Origin: Treponema sp.
GTDB lineage: Bacteria; Spirochaetota; Spirochaetia; Treponematales; Breznakiellaceae
Length of the DNA: 64,000 bases
NCBI GenBank assembly: GCA_031267685.1
Contig: JAIRYV010000040.1
Location: 1 to 64,000 of the forward strand
Direction of reading: 5' to 3'
Part shown: one piece after another, positions 34,817-43,067 of the stretch
Layout of the letters: each line of letters starts with the position of its first letter
How positions within the stretch are numbered: the stretch's first letter is position 1
Position numbers and translations under genes: made by a program
Notes under the pieces: model-generated
What the model was told of the DNA's origin: nothing
Databases searched by the model: none
Seen by the model: the letters and a program-made list of their open reading frames with translations, nothing else

Positions 34817-35587
34817 ATTATAATCCCTTAAAGCAGGTCAAGTGTTAAAATATTCTCTATAATTCCTATAAAAGATAGCGAACTTTGCACGTTCCAAAAC
34901 TTGTTGTAATCCCTTAAAGCAGGTCAATGTTCAAATCAGGAGACGGATCGGAAGTTTCAGGAACTAGTTCCAATGTTGTAATCCCTTAAAGCAGGTCAAT
35001 TGTCCAAATCATGCTTGACTACTACCTTAGACAGACATTAGAAGCGTTGTAATCCCTTAAAGCAGGTCAATGGTTAAAATACAAGAGCCACTATTTCCTC
35101 ATTCCTTATCGTACCTTGTTGTAATCCCTTAAAGCAGGTCAAGTGTTAAAATATTCTCTATAATTCCTAGAAAAGATAACGAACTTTTCCAAAACTTGTT
35201 GTAATCCCTTAAAGCAGGTCAAGTGTCCAAATCATGATCGATTACTACCTTAGACAGACGTTAGAAGCGTTGTAATCCCTTAAAGCAGGTCAATGGTTAA
35301 AATCGGCAGTCTTGCACAATATCAAAGCAAAAACAATGTTGTAATCAGGTCAATAGTTCAAATAATCAAAGCCTGAACAGCTCCGTATCAAAGCAAAAAC
35401 AATGTTGTAATCCCTTAAAGCAGGTCAATAGTTCAAATTCTAGTCTTGGACATCAATGGGATACTTTTCTACCTATGGTTGTAATCCCTTTAATCAGGTC
35501 AATAGTTTAAATAGGAGCTTATTTATGCAGTTTAAAAAAGCAATAAAGTCTCGTTGTAATCCCTTTAATCAGGTCAATAGTTCAAAT
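34817..35587 (-). CRISPR. CRISPR array, 11 repeats, type III-A associated
   Basis: Repeats of 34-35 bp (plus-strand core GTTGTAATCCCTTAAAGCAG) start at 34817 (degenerate), 34903, 34975, 35046, 35118, 35198, 35269, 35338 (26 bp only, 9 bases deleted), 35404, 35478 and 35553. Spacers are 34-51 bp. The minus-strand repeat ends GGGATTACAAC, the form usual for type III, so transcription runs right to left with the leader next to cas2. The two leader-proximal repeats have GATTAAAGGG where distal ones have GCTTTAAGGG. Several spacers are diverged duplicates. Confidence 0.93.
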
Positions 35588-35863
35588 ACTACCCCTCACA
35601 ACTCCTTACCATACTGCAACTTACAAAGCAAGTTTCGCATACCTCCCGCAAAAAAGTTAATACACACCCGTCTCGCAGAGGAAAGACCGGCCTTTGTAAG
35701 CATAACTTTTTAAACTGCAAGTAATTATAGTTTTCGCATACCTCCCCTGTTTTCCGGCGGTTCTGCGGGAAAACGGAGATTTGCAATTCTGCCCAAAACC
35801 ACTTGAGCCATTGGAGCCACTTCGCTTCCCTTATGTCATACAAGATGAGCCAGCGCTGATGTT
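35588..35863 (-). promoter_or_regulatory. CRISPR leader with vestigial second cas2 start
   Basis: Between array and cas2. It has TTTCGCATACCTCCC twice (35634-35648 and 35733-35747) and a segment at about 35733-35825 homologous to the region upstream of cas1 (37220-37297), including a GTTTTCC...GGAAAAC stem. It also contains MKHQRWLILYDIREAK from ATG 35867, which overlaps the original cas2 stop by ATGA and looks like the first 16 residues of a second Cas2, truncated where the leader element begins. Confidence 0.6.
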
Positions 35864-36140
35864 TCATAGTATCTCAAAACTCACTTCTTCAACAAGAACC
35901 CCCCGTGACTTGGGTCCGCGCGCCGTGAAGACAATCTGAACAGAGCAGATACAACACGAGACTGTCCTCCTTTTCATTGATGATACCAAGTAATGTCCGC
36001 TTGATTTCCTCTGCCATTGAGGACTCTACATCACACTGAAAAAATGACTTCTGTACCCGCAAACCAAAACGCTCAAGTATTTTTGATACTTCTTGCCGGC
36101 GATGCGTATCGACAATGTCATAGGCAAACAGATACGTCAT
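35864..36140 (-). pseudogene. cas2: Cas2, C-terminus frameshifted
   Basis: Cas2 partners Cas1 in spacer integration. The first 80 residues look normal: MTYLFAYDIVDTHRRQEVSKILERFGLRVQKSFFQCDV is the ferredoxin-fold start with the YDI metal-binding Asp. A run of six G (minus strand, about 35897-35902) puts the natural end out of frame: with one G fewer the frame continues VLVEEVSFEIL to TGA 35864, which is a typical Cas2 tail. As it stands the protein stops at 35889 (83 residues, tail TGGSC). The core might still fold. It overlaps the cas1 stop (ATGA). Confidence 0.75.
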
Positions 36141-37187
36141 CGGTATAAAAACCCCTTGTATTCTTTTTCTTCACCCAGTAAGACCCGTTTGAGATGCTTT
36201 ACCTGTTCCATAATAATAGTGTTTAAGGAAACAGTGTGGTCAAGTCCCTGATATTGTACTTTATTTTCCATTTTTTTCTCAAACACTGGAATTACTTTCT
36301 TTAACCCGTCACGGGTAAGCAGAACTATTTTTTCGGAGGGCGCCTCACCTTCATTCGGGTCAAACAATGCCTTCTTTATATCAGCGGGGGATTTTTGTTC
36401 AAAATCCATGGGTGGCAAGTGTATTGAGATTAAAAAGCGAACAGCAGATGGTATCCACAAACGGCGTGCGGAACTCTTCCATTAAATCAAAAGTTAGCGC
36501 GTTTTTGCCATAATCAGAGGCGTGGAGAAAACCACGCCATTGGATCAAGACCAGCGGTTTCAATCGCAGTCTCAACGCGATACATGAGCAGGGTATAGAG
36601 AAAACTCAGCGTCGCGTTGACATTGGTCTGGGGCGGATTTTTGCTGCGGCTGGGAAATTCAGCCCAGTCGGGAATCAAATTATATCTGAATACTGAGAAA
36701 TAGTTTTTCGCGGCATTACCCTCATAGCCGCGCAGTTCATCGAGTGTCCGCACCTGTTCAGCGCGATCAAGCGTTACTTTTAGCGCCTGAATCGCTGTGG
36801 CACACGGCATCACTGTTCGTTTTTCGTTTGATACGCTGAACAAATGTTAATTCATTTTTGATCTTTGCGATCACAATGGATTTTGCGAGCGGCAACGCCT
36901 ACTGTTCATTATCAGAAATGGTATATTGCTTTTTTCTAAGCAATATATTTTTAGCGCTGGTAAAAACCAGTTTGCCATTAAACCGCCCGTTTGAACTGAT
37001 AAACAGCGTGTTAATCTGATACTTCATAAGGAGCCGCATTGCCGCGCCACTTATCGACACCACGCCTGATATAATAAGACTATCAGTACGGTGCGGGAAC
37101 ATTTCCCGCACCGTACTGTCAGGCTGGTGAATTCCAGCGTTTCGTTTGTGCAACTGAGCTTTCCATGCTCAGAAATGATATATACAA
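36137..37187 (-). pseudogene. cas1: Cas1, decayed by one nonsense and at least four frameshifts
   Basis: Cas1 is the integrase of CRISPR adaptation. All conserved blocks survive, but in different frames: YIISEHGKL (likely TTG start near 37187), frameshift, VREMFPHRTDSLIISGVVS, then TAG at 36899, in-frame SIVIAKIKNELTFVQRIKR, frameshift near 36800, LDELRGYEGNAAKNYFSVF (catalytic Glu), GLDP, frameshift near 36525, GFLH...FDLMEEFR (catalytic His and Glu/Asp), frameshift near 36415, then MDFEQKSPADIKK to the TGA at 36137. The neighbouring csm genes are open, so this is real decay or local error, not a general frame problem. Confidence 0.9.
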
Positions 37188-37226
37188 CCGATATTATTTT
37201 ATCCTAACTCTAATATTCACAAACAT

Positions 37227-37262
37227 CCTCTGTTTTCCAGCGGTTCGACAGGAAAACAGAGG
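37227..37262. repeat. Hairpin upstream of cas1, leader-like
   Basis: Perfect 12-bp arms CCTCTGTTTTCC (37227-37238) and GGAAAACAGAGG (37251-37262) with a 12-base loop, between csm5 and cas1. The surrounding 75 bp is homologous to part of the CRISPR leader at 35733-35825. Confidence 0.8.
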
Positions 37263-37296
37263 TTTGTGATGCTGTCAAAAACCTCTGAACCGTTTT

Positions 37297-38508
37297 TTAC
37301 AAAAACTTCTGGCGCGCTGGCTCCTTCACCGACAAAACACACCAGCCCATTGGTACATACTGGCCGTCATAGTCAAACACGGTACGGGTGTTGCCCGCGC
37401 CTTTAGGCGTGTTAGGCTTGCGGAAATTTTCCTCAAAGGTAACAAATTCAACCTGACTCCAGCGACCAACACGGAAAATACACTGGGTTTTGCTTCGGGA
37501 AGTATCAAGGGCCTGTTTCAAATCATGGATGATACGAAGACTTGAATCAATGGAGTTTTTATAGAACCGGTCATATTCTTCCTGAAATGCGCTCCAGTAA
37601 AAATCATTGCATGACTCTATGATTTCCTGCATGGAAAGTGGCATAGTTTTTTTGTTATCTTTAGGAAAGCGAGTAGCTTGTAAATCAGTATCAATACTGA
37701 TAACCATTTCAGCGAAAACATTTTTTCCACCCAGCAGGCTTCCACGCAATACTTCCGCCTGAATTTGCAGTTTATCAAGGCCGCTAAGTTCCCCGCTTGT
37801 CTTACTGCATGAGATATTTTTTAAGAGACCCGTCAGTTGTGTACCACTTGCTTTGAATGTACAGTCCGCAATTGAGAGACAGCGAAAAGGATCGTTTTTA
37901 GCGTCATTGTATTCGAGTAATTCTTTTTGCATTGTTGCCTCGTAACGCGCTATGTTTCTGACGAGAAAGCGCTCATTTCTTTCTGCCAACAGCGCATTAT
38001 AACCGTGCAGCAAATTATCATAGCGCTTTCTGTAATTAGGATCAGCCAGAAGATAATTTAAGATCGCGGTTCTGAAGGAACCTTTAATCGAGCTTCCCGG
38101 AATAGCCGGACGCGGTGAACCTTCTGTATGATACATAGACAGAACTTCCGCCGAGTTATCAAGAGGGTCTTTACTTCTATTTTCTTTATACTTTTGAATA
38201 AAACTGGCAGTTACATCACAAGGATAATCAGTATCGCTGATTTCCGTACATTGATCATTAAAAAACTTCTGTAACTCTTTCATGTTTCCAGCAACGCTTG
38301 CGCGATCAAAAGCTGTCAAGTCTTTTTGTTCTGCAATGAGCCGCTCAAGTATTTTGTCGCTGGAAAATTTGAAATACATCGGCTTTTTGAAATCAACTTC
38401 CCCAATTTTAGTGGCGATTTTATAATCCAGCGGCGTCAATGTTTTCCCTGTTCCAATGTGAACGCCGGTGAGCGGCCTTATGCTTACGGTGTATTGTTGT
38501 TTTGCCAT
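37297..38508 (-). CDS. csm5: Type III-A CRISPR protein Csm5 (RAMP)
   Basis: 403-residue RAMP-superfamily protein that caps the crRNA 3' side of the Csm complex. N-terminal TVSIRPLTGVHIGTGKTLTPLDY (RAMP first strand and glycine-rich turn) and IPGSSIKGSFRTAILN near 136-151 are the expected signatures. It is the last gene of the csm operon, 13 bases after csm4. The frame is intact. Confidence 0.9.
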   Translation of the reverse strand: MAKQQYTVSIRPLTGVHIGTGKTLTPLDYKIATKIGEVDFKKPMYFKFSSDKILERLIAEQKDLTAFDRASVAGNMKELQKFFNDQCTEISDTDYPCDVTASFIQKYKENRSKDPLDNSAEVLSMYHTEGSPRPAIPGSSIKGSFRTAILNYLLADPNYRKRYDNLLHGYNALLAERNERFLVRNIARYEATMQKELLEYNDAKNDPFRCLSIADCTFKASGTQLTGLLKNISCSKTSGELSGLDKLQIQAEVLRGSLLGGKNVFAEMVISIDTDLQATRFPKDNKKTMPLSMQEIIESCNDFYWSAFQEEYDRFYKNSIDSSLRIIHDLKQALDTSRSKTQCIFRVGRWSQVEFVTFEENFRKPNTPKGAGNTRTVFDYDGQYVPMGWCVLSVKEPARQKFL

Positions 38509-38521
38509 TATGTTTTTCTCC

Positions 38522-39394
38522 TCATGCTATGGCTATGACCGGCGTAAACGCGGACTGGCAAATGCGCTTATCTTTATGAACACCGCTAAGCAGCGCACCC
38601 GCGTACTCAAGCGGCGTTTTCGAGGTAAACACCGCGCCTTCATCGTATAATAAAACAGTTTTTTTATACGGCGATAAAACAGAAGCAAACATACCGCCAA
38701 TTCTGCCGGTTCTGACAAAAATATCAGCGCGAAGATTTTCGATATTTTGATGGCGCACAAAAGGCCCAAGCGCCATGTATGTTGCGCTGCCTTTATTTTT
38801 AGCTACAACCGGTTCCGCACCTTGTTTAACGCTTATCCTGCCTTTGCCTGTGGAAGTGTCCGCACCATAGCCGTTTTCAAGCGCCATCTCAAAAAGCTGC
38901 GTAACCCGCGCCGCGTCAAACAACGACAGCGCGTATACATCCCATTCCGATATTTCCGCCCAGTATTCCTCCACCGCGTAAAGCCCCTGGTCCAGCACCG
39001 TGTTTGTTGCGCGGTTTATCACGTTATGCATGAACTGCCTTGTCTTAAAAAACGCGGAATACTTGTATGACATATCCGGTGTGTTAGAAAAATATTGAGA
39101 CGCAGCTTCGTATTGTATCTTTTTATTTTTCTTGATGTCCGCGTATTTTTCCCGAGTTAAGGTTCCCTCTCTTAGTTTAGGTTCAGGCAAAGGCTTGCAT
39201 ATCATGTCCTTGGGAAACGCGCTTGAAACAATGAGCGGGGGCTGCCCGCTTTTTTCCTGTTCAAGAAAAGCCGCAACAGCCTCGTCTCCTTCTCGATTAG
39301 CAATGCCCCAGGCTATGTGTCCCCACAAGGTGTCGCCTTTAAGCAACGTTACCAGCGAAGAATGTATTTCTAGCGTGATTCGGTATAGTGTCAT
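38522..39394 (-). CDS. csm4: Type III-A CRISPR protein Csm4 (RAMP)
   Basis: Binds the 5' tag of crRNA and contacts Cas10. From ATG 39394 it is 290 residues; an in-frame extension to 39484 overlaps csm3 and lacks the fold start. It begins MTLYRITLEIHSSLVTLLKGDTLWGHIAWG, the standard Csm4 N-terminus, and has GYGADTSTGKGRISV near 195-209 (glycine-rich loop). Confidence 0.9.
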   Translation of the reverse strand: MTLYRITLEIHSSLVTLLKGDTLWGHIAWGIANREGDEAVAAFLEQEKSGQPPLIVSSAFPKDMICKPLPEPKLREGTLTREKYADIKKNKKIQYEAASQYFSNTPDMSYKYSAFFKTRQFMHNVINRATNTVLDQGLYAVEEYWAEISEWDVYALSLFDAARVTQLFEMALENGYGADTSTGKGRISVKQGAEPVVAKNKGSATYMALGPFVRHQNIENLRADIFVRTGRIGGMFASVLSPYKKTVLLYDEGAVFTSKTPLEYAGALLSGVHKDKRICQSAFTPVIAIA

Positions 39395-39404
39395 AAACAC
39401 CGCC

Positions 39405-40076
39405 TTAAAGCGTAATCTCTTTTCCGTGTTCATCGCGCAGACTGGCAAATTCAATCCGCCCGTTTCCCCGCGTGCCACCACCACCGAGGTAATCGTTCTG
39501 TAAAAGCCGCAAACTTTCTTTTACGACTTTTTCAAAGTTGCTCTCATCAATTGCCCCGTTATCGCCAGTGTCAATGACACGGTAGACCAGCTCAAAATCA
39601 AACCTGACCCCCGGAACAACCCGCTCAATCGGCCGGGGATTTGCCTCAGCAGTAATGCGGTTCAGACTGTTTTCGTGTTTTTCCTCAATAATCGGTTTAC
39701 CCTCATTAAATTTTTGCCGGTCTTCACTGGAAAGACCCGCGTCGCGGACAATCAGCCGCGTGGGACCCTTGCTATCATCAGCGCTTCCCCTGTTGTTATT
39801 CGCGCTGCCAAAAACGCGGCACACAGGACAATCAGCGCGACCACAAGCACAGGGCTTACCGCTGAATTGTTTTACCTTATCCAGCTTCCATTCCAACAGG
39901 GAACGCATTTTGCCTTTAATCGACGAACCGGGAATATACGGTTCCTGTGTCAGGGGATTGCGGATAATGGGATTATCCATACCACCAATTTCGACCCGGT
40001 CATTACCCGCGCCAATATGCAGACCGGTTTTGACTACCAGCGAGCCGCTTATCTTTTTTGATGCAATCTGTTTCAT
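39405..40076 (-). CDS. csm3: Type III-A CRISPR protein Csm3 (backbone RNase)
   Basis: 223-residue backbone subunit that cuts target RNA every six bases. The catalytic Asp is present in IGGMDNPIIRNP (near 31), followed by YIPGSSIKGKMRSLLEWK; a zinc-type cluster CACGRADCPVC near 77-87 and GGGGTRGNGRIEF near 199-211 complete the pattern. Intact, so target-RNA cleavage should be possible. Confidence 0.95.
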   Translation of the reverse strand: MKQIASKKISGSLVVKTGLHIGAGNDRVEIGGMDNPIIRNPLTQEPYIPGSSIKGKMRSLLEWKLDKVKQFSGKPCACGRADCPVCRVFGSANNNRGSADDSKGPTRLIVRDAGLSSEDRQKFNEGKPIIEEKHENSLNRITAEANPRPIERVVPGVRFDFELVYRVIDTGDNGAIDESNFEKVVKESLRLLQNDYLGGGGTRGNGRIEFASLRDEHGKEITL

Positions 40077-40088
40077 GGCTTGCTCCTT

Positions 40089-40565
40089 TTAATCTCTTTT
40101 GGGATTCTTCGCATAATAGAATCCATAGACAGCCTCAAACAAGGCCACAAAGACATGATAGTCTTTTGCTTCCTTAACCAAATCAATGCCCCGCGTGATA
40201 AAGTCAGCGAGATTTTTATAAACGCCTTCCTCAGACCGGTTCGTCCTAATCGCACGGGCAACCGCATAGTTGATCTTTGATTTGATCATCTTGATGTACG
40301 GTAACTGAGCCGCCCATTGTTCAGGAACAGCGTCAATGAGCCGATCAAAACGCTTGACCTCATCAAACAAACGCCGCAGTTGGGTGTTGCTCACTGCAAT
40401 CTTGCTCTCTTTAATAAAAAAGGTGTCAGCGATTTTGCTCGCCGTATCGCTAAAAAGATCAGGTTTGGGATTCTTTTCGCCATCAGCGTAAAAACTCTTG
40501 ATAGCAACCGGCGGTAACGCCTGCGGCCTCCCATCTCCCTCTCTTTGTCCTCTATTATCTACCAT
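40089..40565 (-). CDS. csm2: Type III-A CRISPR small subunit Csm2
   Basis: 158-residue helical small subunit that lines the crRNA-target duplex. The N-terminus is basic and disordered; the core FFIKESKIAVSNTQLRRLFDEVKRF and the C-terminal FVALFEAVYGFYYAK are recognisable Csm2 features. It starts directly after the cas10 stop and precedes csm3 by 12 bases. Confidence 0.88.
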   Translation of the reverse strand: MVDNRGQREGDGRPQALPPVAIKSFYADGEKNPKPDLFSDTASKIADTFFIKESKIAVSNTQLRRLFDEVKRFDRLIDAVPEQWAAQLPYIKMIKSKINYAVARAIRTNRSEEGVYKNLADFITRGIDLVKEAKDYHVFVALFEAVYGFYYAKNPKRD

Positions 40566-42878
40566 TTAGTTCTCCTTGTTTTTTCTTTGCTTATATAAAG
40601 CATAACTCACCGCAATACGCGATTTTTCAATGGCATCTGTCGTACCCAATTGCATAAACCATTCCCTCACTGTTTTATCCTTGATATTCCGCACTACCAT
40701 ATAGTTGAAGTTGCTCACCCAGACAAGATCGCGCAAATTACCTTGCTTAACGCTTTTTGCGCGGTTGGCAAGGTCTATCATCTGGTATACAACACTACTG
40801 CTCAGTTTATCTTCTTTCATATATTGAACTATTTGTTCGCCATATTCAAGATATTTTTTGTACTCATCCCAGCCCACCGTAACGCCAAACACCGATATGC
40901 CGTCTTTAACAAGACTGCCTTTTACTATCCGCTTTTTCGCCTCATCCAGCGCGGCATTTGCCTCCTCCGCGATATTCCGCACGGGCAGAGAAGAACTTGC
41001 CAGCGCAATGCCGCCGGAAAGGGTGATTGACGGATTGGTGTTGGTAAGCCTGTCAAGCTCTTTTCTAAAATCCGCCGCAAACCACATGACAGTATCCCAC
41101 GCGCCAAGCACACAGAGATCATCGCCACCAGAAAACACCGTGTATATCTTCTCAGTGTATTCGGGATTATTACGGACAAATTGCGCGTAATACGCTGAGA
41201 AGAAATAATGCAGATGACGGCTTAACTGTGCATAGCGCGAAAAAGACATACGGTTATCTTTACCCTCGCCCATTGAAGAGGTAAACATCAGCCCCAGATT
41301 GTCAATATCAGCCTTGAACATCGCCAGTTTATTCGCACCAACAGAAGTATCGGCGATTTCTTCAAACGTTTTGAGTTCACCGCGAGCTTCATCTTTCCAC
41401 GGAGCCACATAAGGCAAAAACATGAGCGGATAGCGAGGCTTAAACTCATTGATAAAAGAACCAAAGGACAAGTCGTCTCTTTTTATTATTTTGAGCATAA
41501 GCCCAAAATGCGACAACGTTTCTGGTTTCAGAATGATTTTGTTTGCCCGCAGTAAATCACGCCCAATATCAATCAGGTCCGCGCAGTTGCGGCAGAGATT
41601 CCCATCGTTTCCCGCAAATTCGTTAGGCATGGTTTCGCAGCACGTGCATTCTCCATTCTTCCACGGAAGGTTATCGTACAGCGAACCAAGCACCTGCCCA
41701 TCCGCCATAAGCGCAGCCTGCATCTTCCGCTGTTTCGCACACTCAGCAGCATAAGCAATCTTGTTAAGCAACTTTTGTATGCCCTCTTTTCGCACATCAG
41801 CGTAAGAAGCTGGAACCCCATCACTCAGCACAAACGCCAGTTTCCCCACGAATTCATCAATAACATACCGTTCAAGTGTAAGCCTCAGTTCCGGCACGAG
41901 CTTCCGCACCTCGTCCGTATTCGGAACCAGTAATAAAAACTTACCACCAGCCAAAGTAACGATATGCTCCCGCGAAACATTACATTGCGCGGCAACATGT
42001 TCAGCCATAATCTCGCTCAATGCCCATAACTCAAAACTGCGGGCGCGAAGCAGATTGGCGTTTTCACCCATGCCTTTCAGGTCAAAGATATATTTCTGTA
42101 TCCCCGACATATCGCCGTTTATAAACAAAAACTTCGGCTCATCATGATCAAGCGCCTCTGGCGTTTCCATTTGCCGCGCCTCGTGATACCGGTACAGAGC
42201 GCCCGCAAAGGCCGCCGTTGTCTTTGAGTGCTGATACAGGCTTATATCCGAGTCATCGTTAGTAGCCGACGGAATACACCAGAAATACTGTTCAAGAAGC
42301 GTATCAAGGGCAAGCATAAACTCAGGATACGCCAAGCCTTTGAGCGCCAGAAAATCCCGCTCAAACTGATCCCACAACACTCGGTATTGTTCCTTGCTCA
42401 CCTTGCTGTGCGTTACGGCAAGTATCGCGTCCTCCTCCAGCGCTTTAAGTGGACTGTATGCCCGTTTAGCCTGCGCCGCCTCTTTCAAGTGCAATGTAGA
42501 AAGCAGATGCGTAAGTGGCTTCTCATAAAAACGCGCAGGCGTTTCCTCTGCTTTGTCTGGAAGCACATCTCGGCGATCCGTACCACTGCTCAGCCTGTCG
42601 CCATGGGCAATAAGCCACTCATGGTATGAGGACGGGTTATGATGACTCGCGGCAAGGCGTATCACCTCCGCTGTGTTTAACTCTCCCGGCAGCACATCCT
42701 TCATTGATTGCAGAAACCCTTCGGTATACAGAACGTGCTTATGACTGTACCAGCCGCCTTTCTGTAGCTTGCAAAGCTGGCCTTCCATGTCTTTCGAGTA
42801 ATACTGTTCCACATCAGCTCGCTGGGCAAACTTCCCAACATCATGAAGCCATGCGGCAAGTATGATTTCTTTGTACAT
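40566..42878 (-). CDS. csm1: Cas10/Csm1 with HD nuclease and GGDD cyclase
   Basis: 770-residue large subunit of the type III-A complex. N-terminal HD domain with LHDVGKFAQRAD (near 10-21) for DNA cleavage; palm 1; a zinc ribbon CTCCETMP...CRNCADL near 410-440; palm 2 with FSGGDDLCV (GGDD near 582-585), the site that makes cyclic oligoadenylates from ATP; and a C-terminal helical domain. Both active sites look intact. It heads the operon, with a TAGAAT -10 at 42885-42890 and TTGGCA -35 at 42909-42914 on the minus strand. Confidence 0.95.
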   Translation of the reverse strand: MYKEIILAAWLHDVGKFAQRADVEQYYSKDMEGQLCKLQKGGWYSHKHVLYTEGFLQSMKDVLPGELNTAEVIRLAASHHNPSSYHEWLIAHGDRLSSGTDRRDVLPDKAEETPARFYEKPLTHLLSTLHLKEAAQAKRAYSPLKALEEDAILAVTHSKVSKEQYRVLWDQFERDFLALKGLAYPEFMLALDTLLEQYFWCIPSATNDDSDISLYQHSKTTAAFAGALYRYHEARQMETPEALDHDEPKFLFINGDMSGIQKYIFDLKGMGENANLLRARSFELWALSEIMAEHVAAQCNVSREHIVTLAGGKFLLLVPNTDEVRKLVPELRLTLERYVIDEFVGKLAFVLSDGVPASYADVRKEGIQKLLNKIAYAAECAKQRKMQAALMADGQVLGSLYDNLPWKNGECTCCETMPNEFAGNDGNLCRNCADLIDIGRDLLRANKIILKPETLSHFGLMLKIIKRDDLSFGSFINEFKPRYPLMFLPYVAPWKDEARGELKTFEEIADTSVGANKLAMFKADIDNLGLMFTSSMGEGKDNRMSFSRYAQLSRHLHYFFSAYYAQFVRNNPEYTEKIYTVFSGGDDLCVLGAWDTVMWFAADFRKELDRLTNTNPSITLSGGIALASSSLPVRNIAEEANAALDEAKKRIVKGSLVKDGISVFGVTVGWDEYKKYLEYGEQIVQYMKEDKLSSSVVYQMIDLANRAKSVKQGNLRDLVWVSNFNYMVVRNIKDKTVREWFMQLGTTDAIEKSRIAVSYALYKQRKNKEN

Positions 42879-42884
42879 GCTTAT

Positions 42885-42914
42885 ATTCTACCCTAGTAGG
42901 TTTCGTTCTGCCAA
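42885..42914 (-). promoter_or_regulatory. Promoter of the csm operon
   Basis: Minus strand: TTGGCA (42914-42909), 18 bases, TAGAAT (42890-42885), then ATG only six bases later. Transcription would start at or just before the ATG, so the csm1 message may be leaderless. Between 42915 and 43067 there is no gene. Confidence 0.5.
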
Positions 42915-43067
42915 GCTTCTTATGCACAAGTTCTGATGAAGCAGCACACAGAAATAAGACAAGCAGAATCAAACCATTCCTTACAAGTATCTTGCCTCAA
43001 TACACCGCTCAGCCTTTCGCCAGAGCAAAAACATGAATAGCACACATAAACAGTCCGCTACTCTGTG

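Noticed and set aside
35456-35713. 85-codon frame across the CRISPR array
   Set aside because: It reads through repeats and spacers (RCNPFNQVNS recurs because the repeat recurs).
36137-37153. Three separate small genes at 36137-36460, 36514-36843 and 36899-37153
   Set aside because: All are pieces of a single decayed cas1; conserved blocks fall in the expected order.
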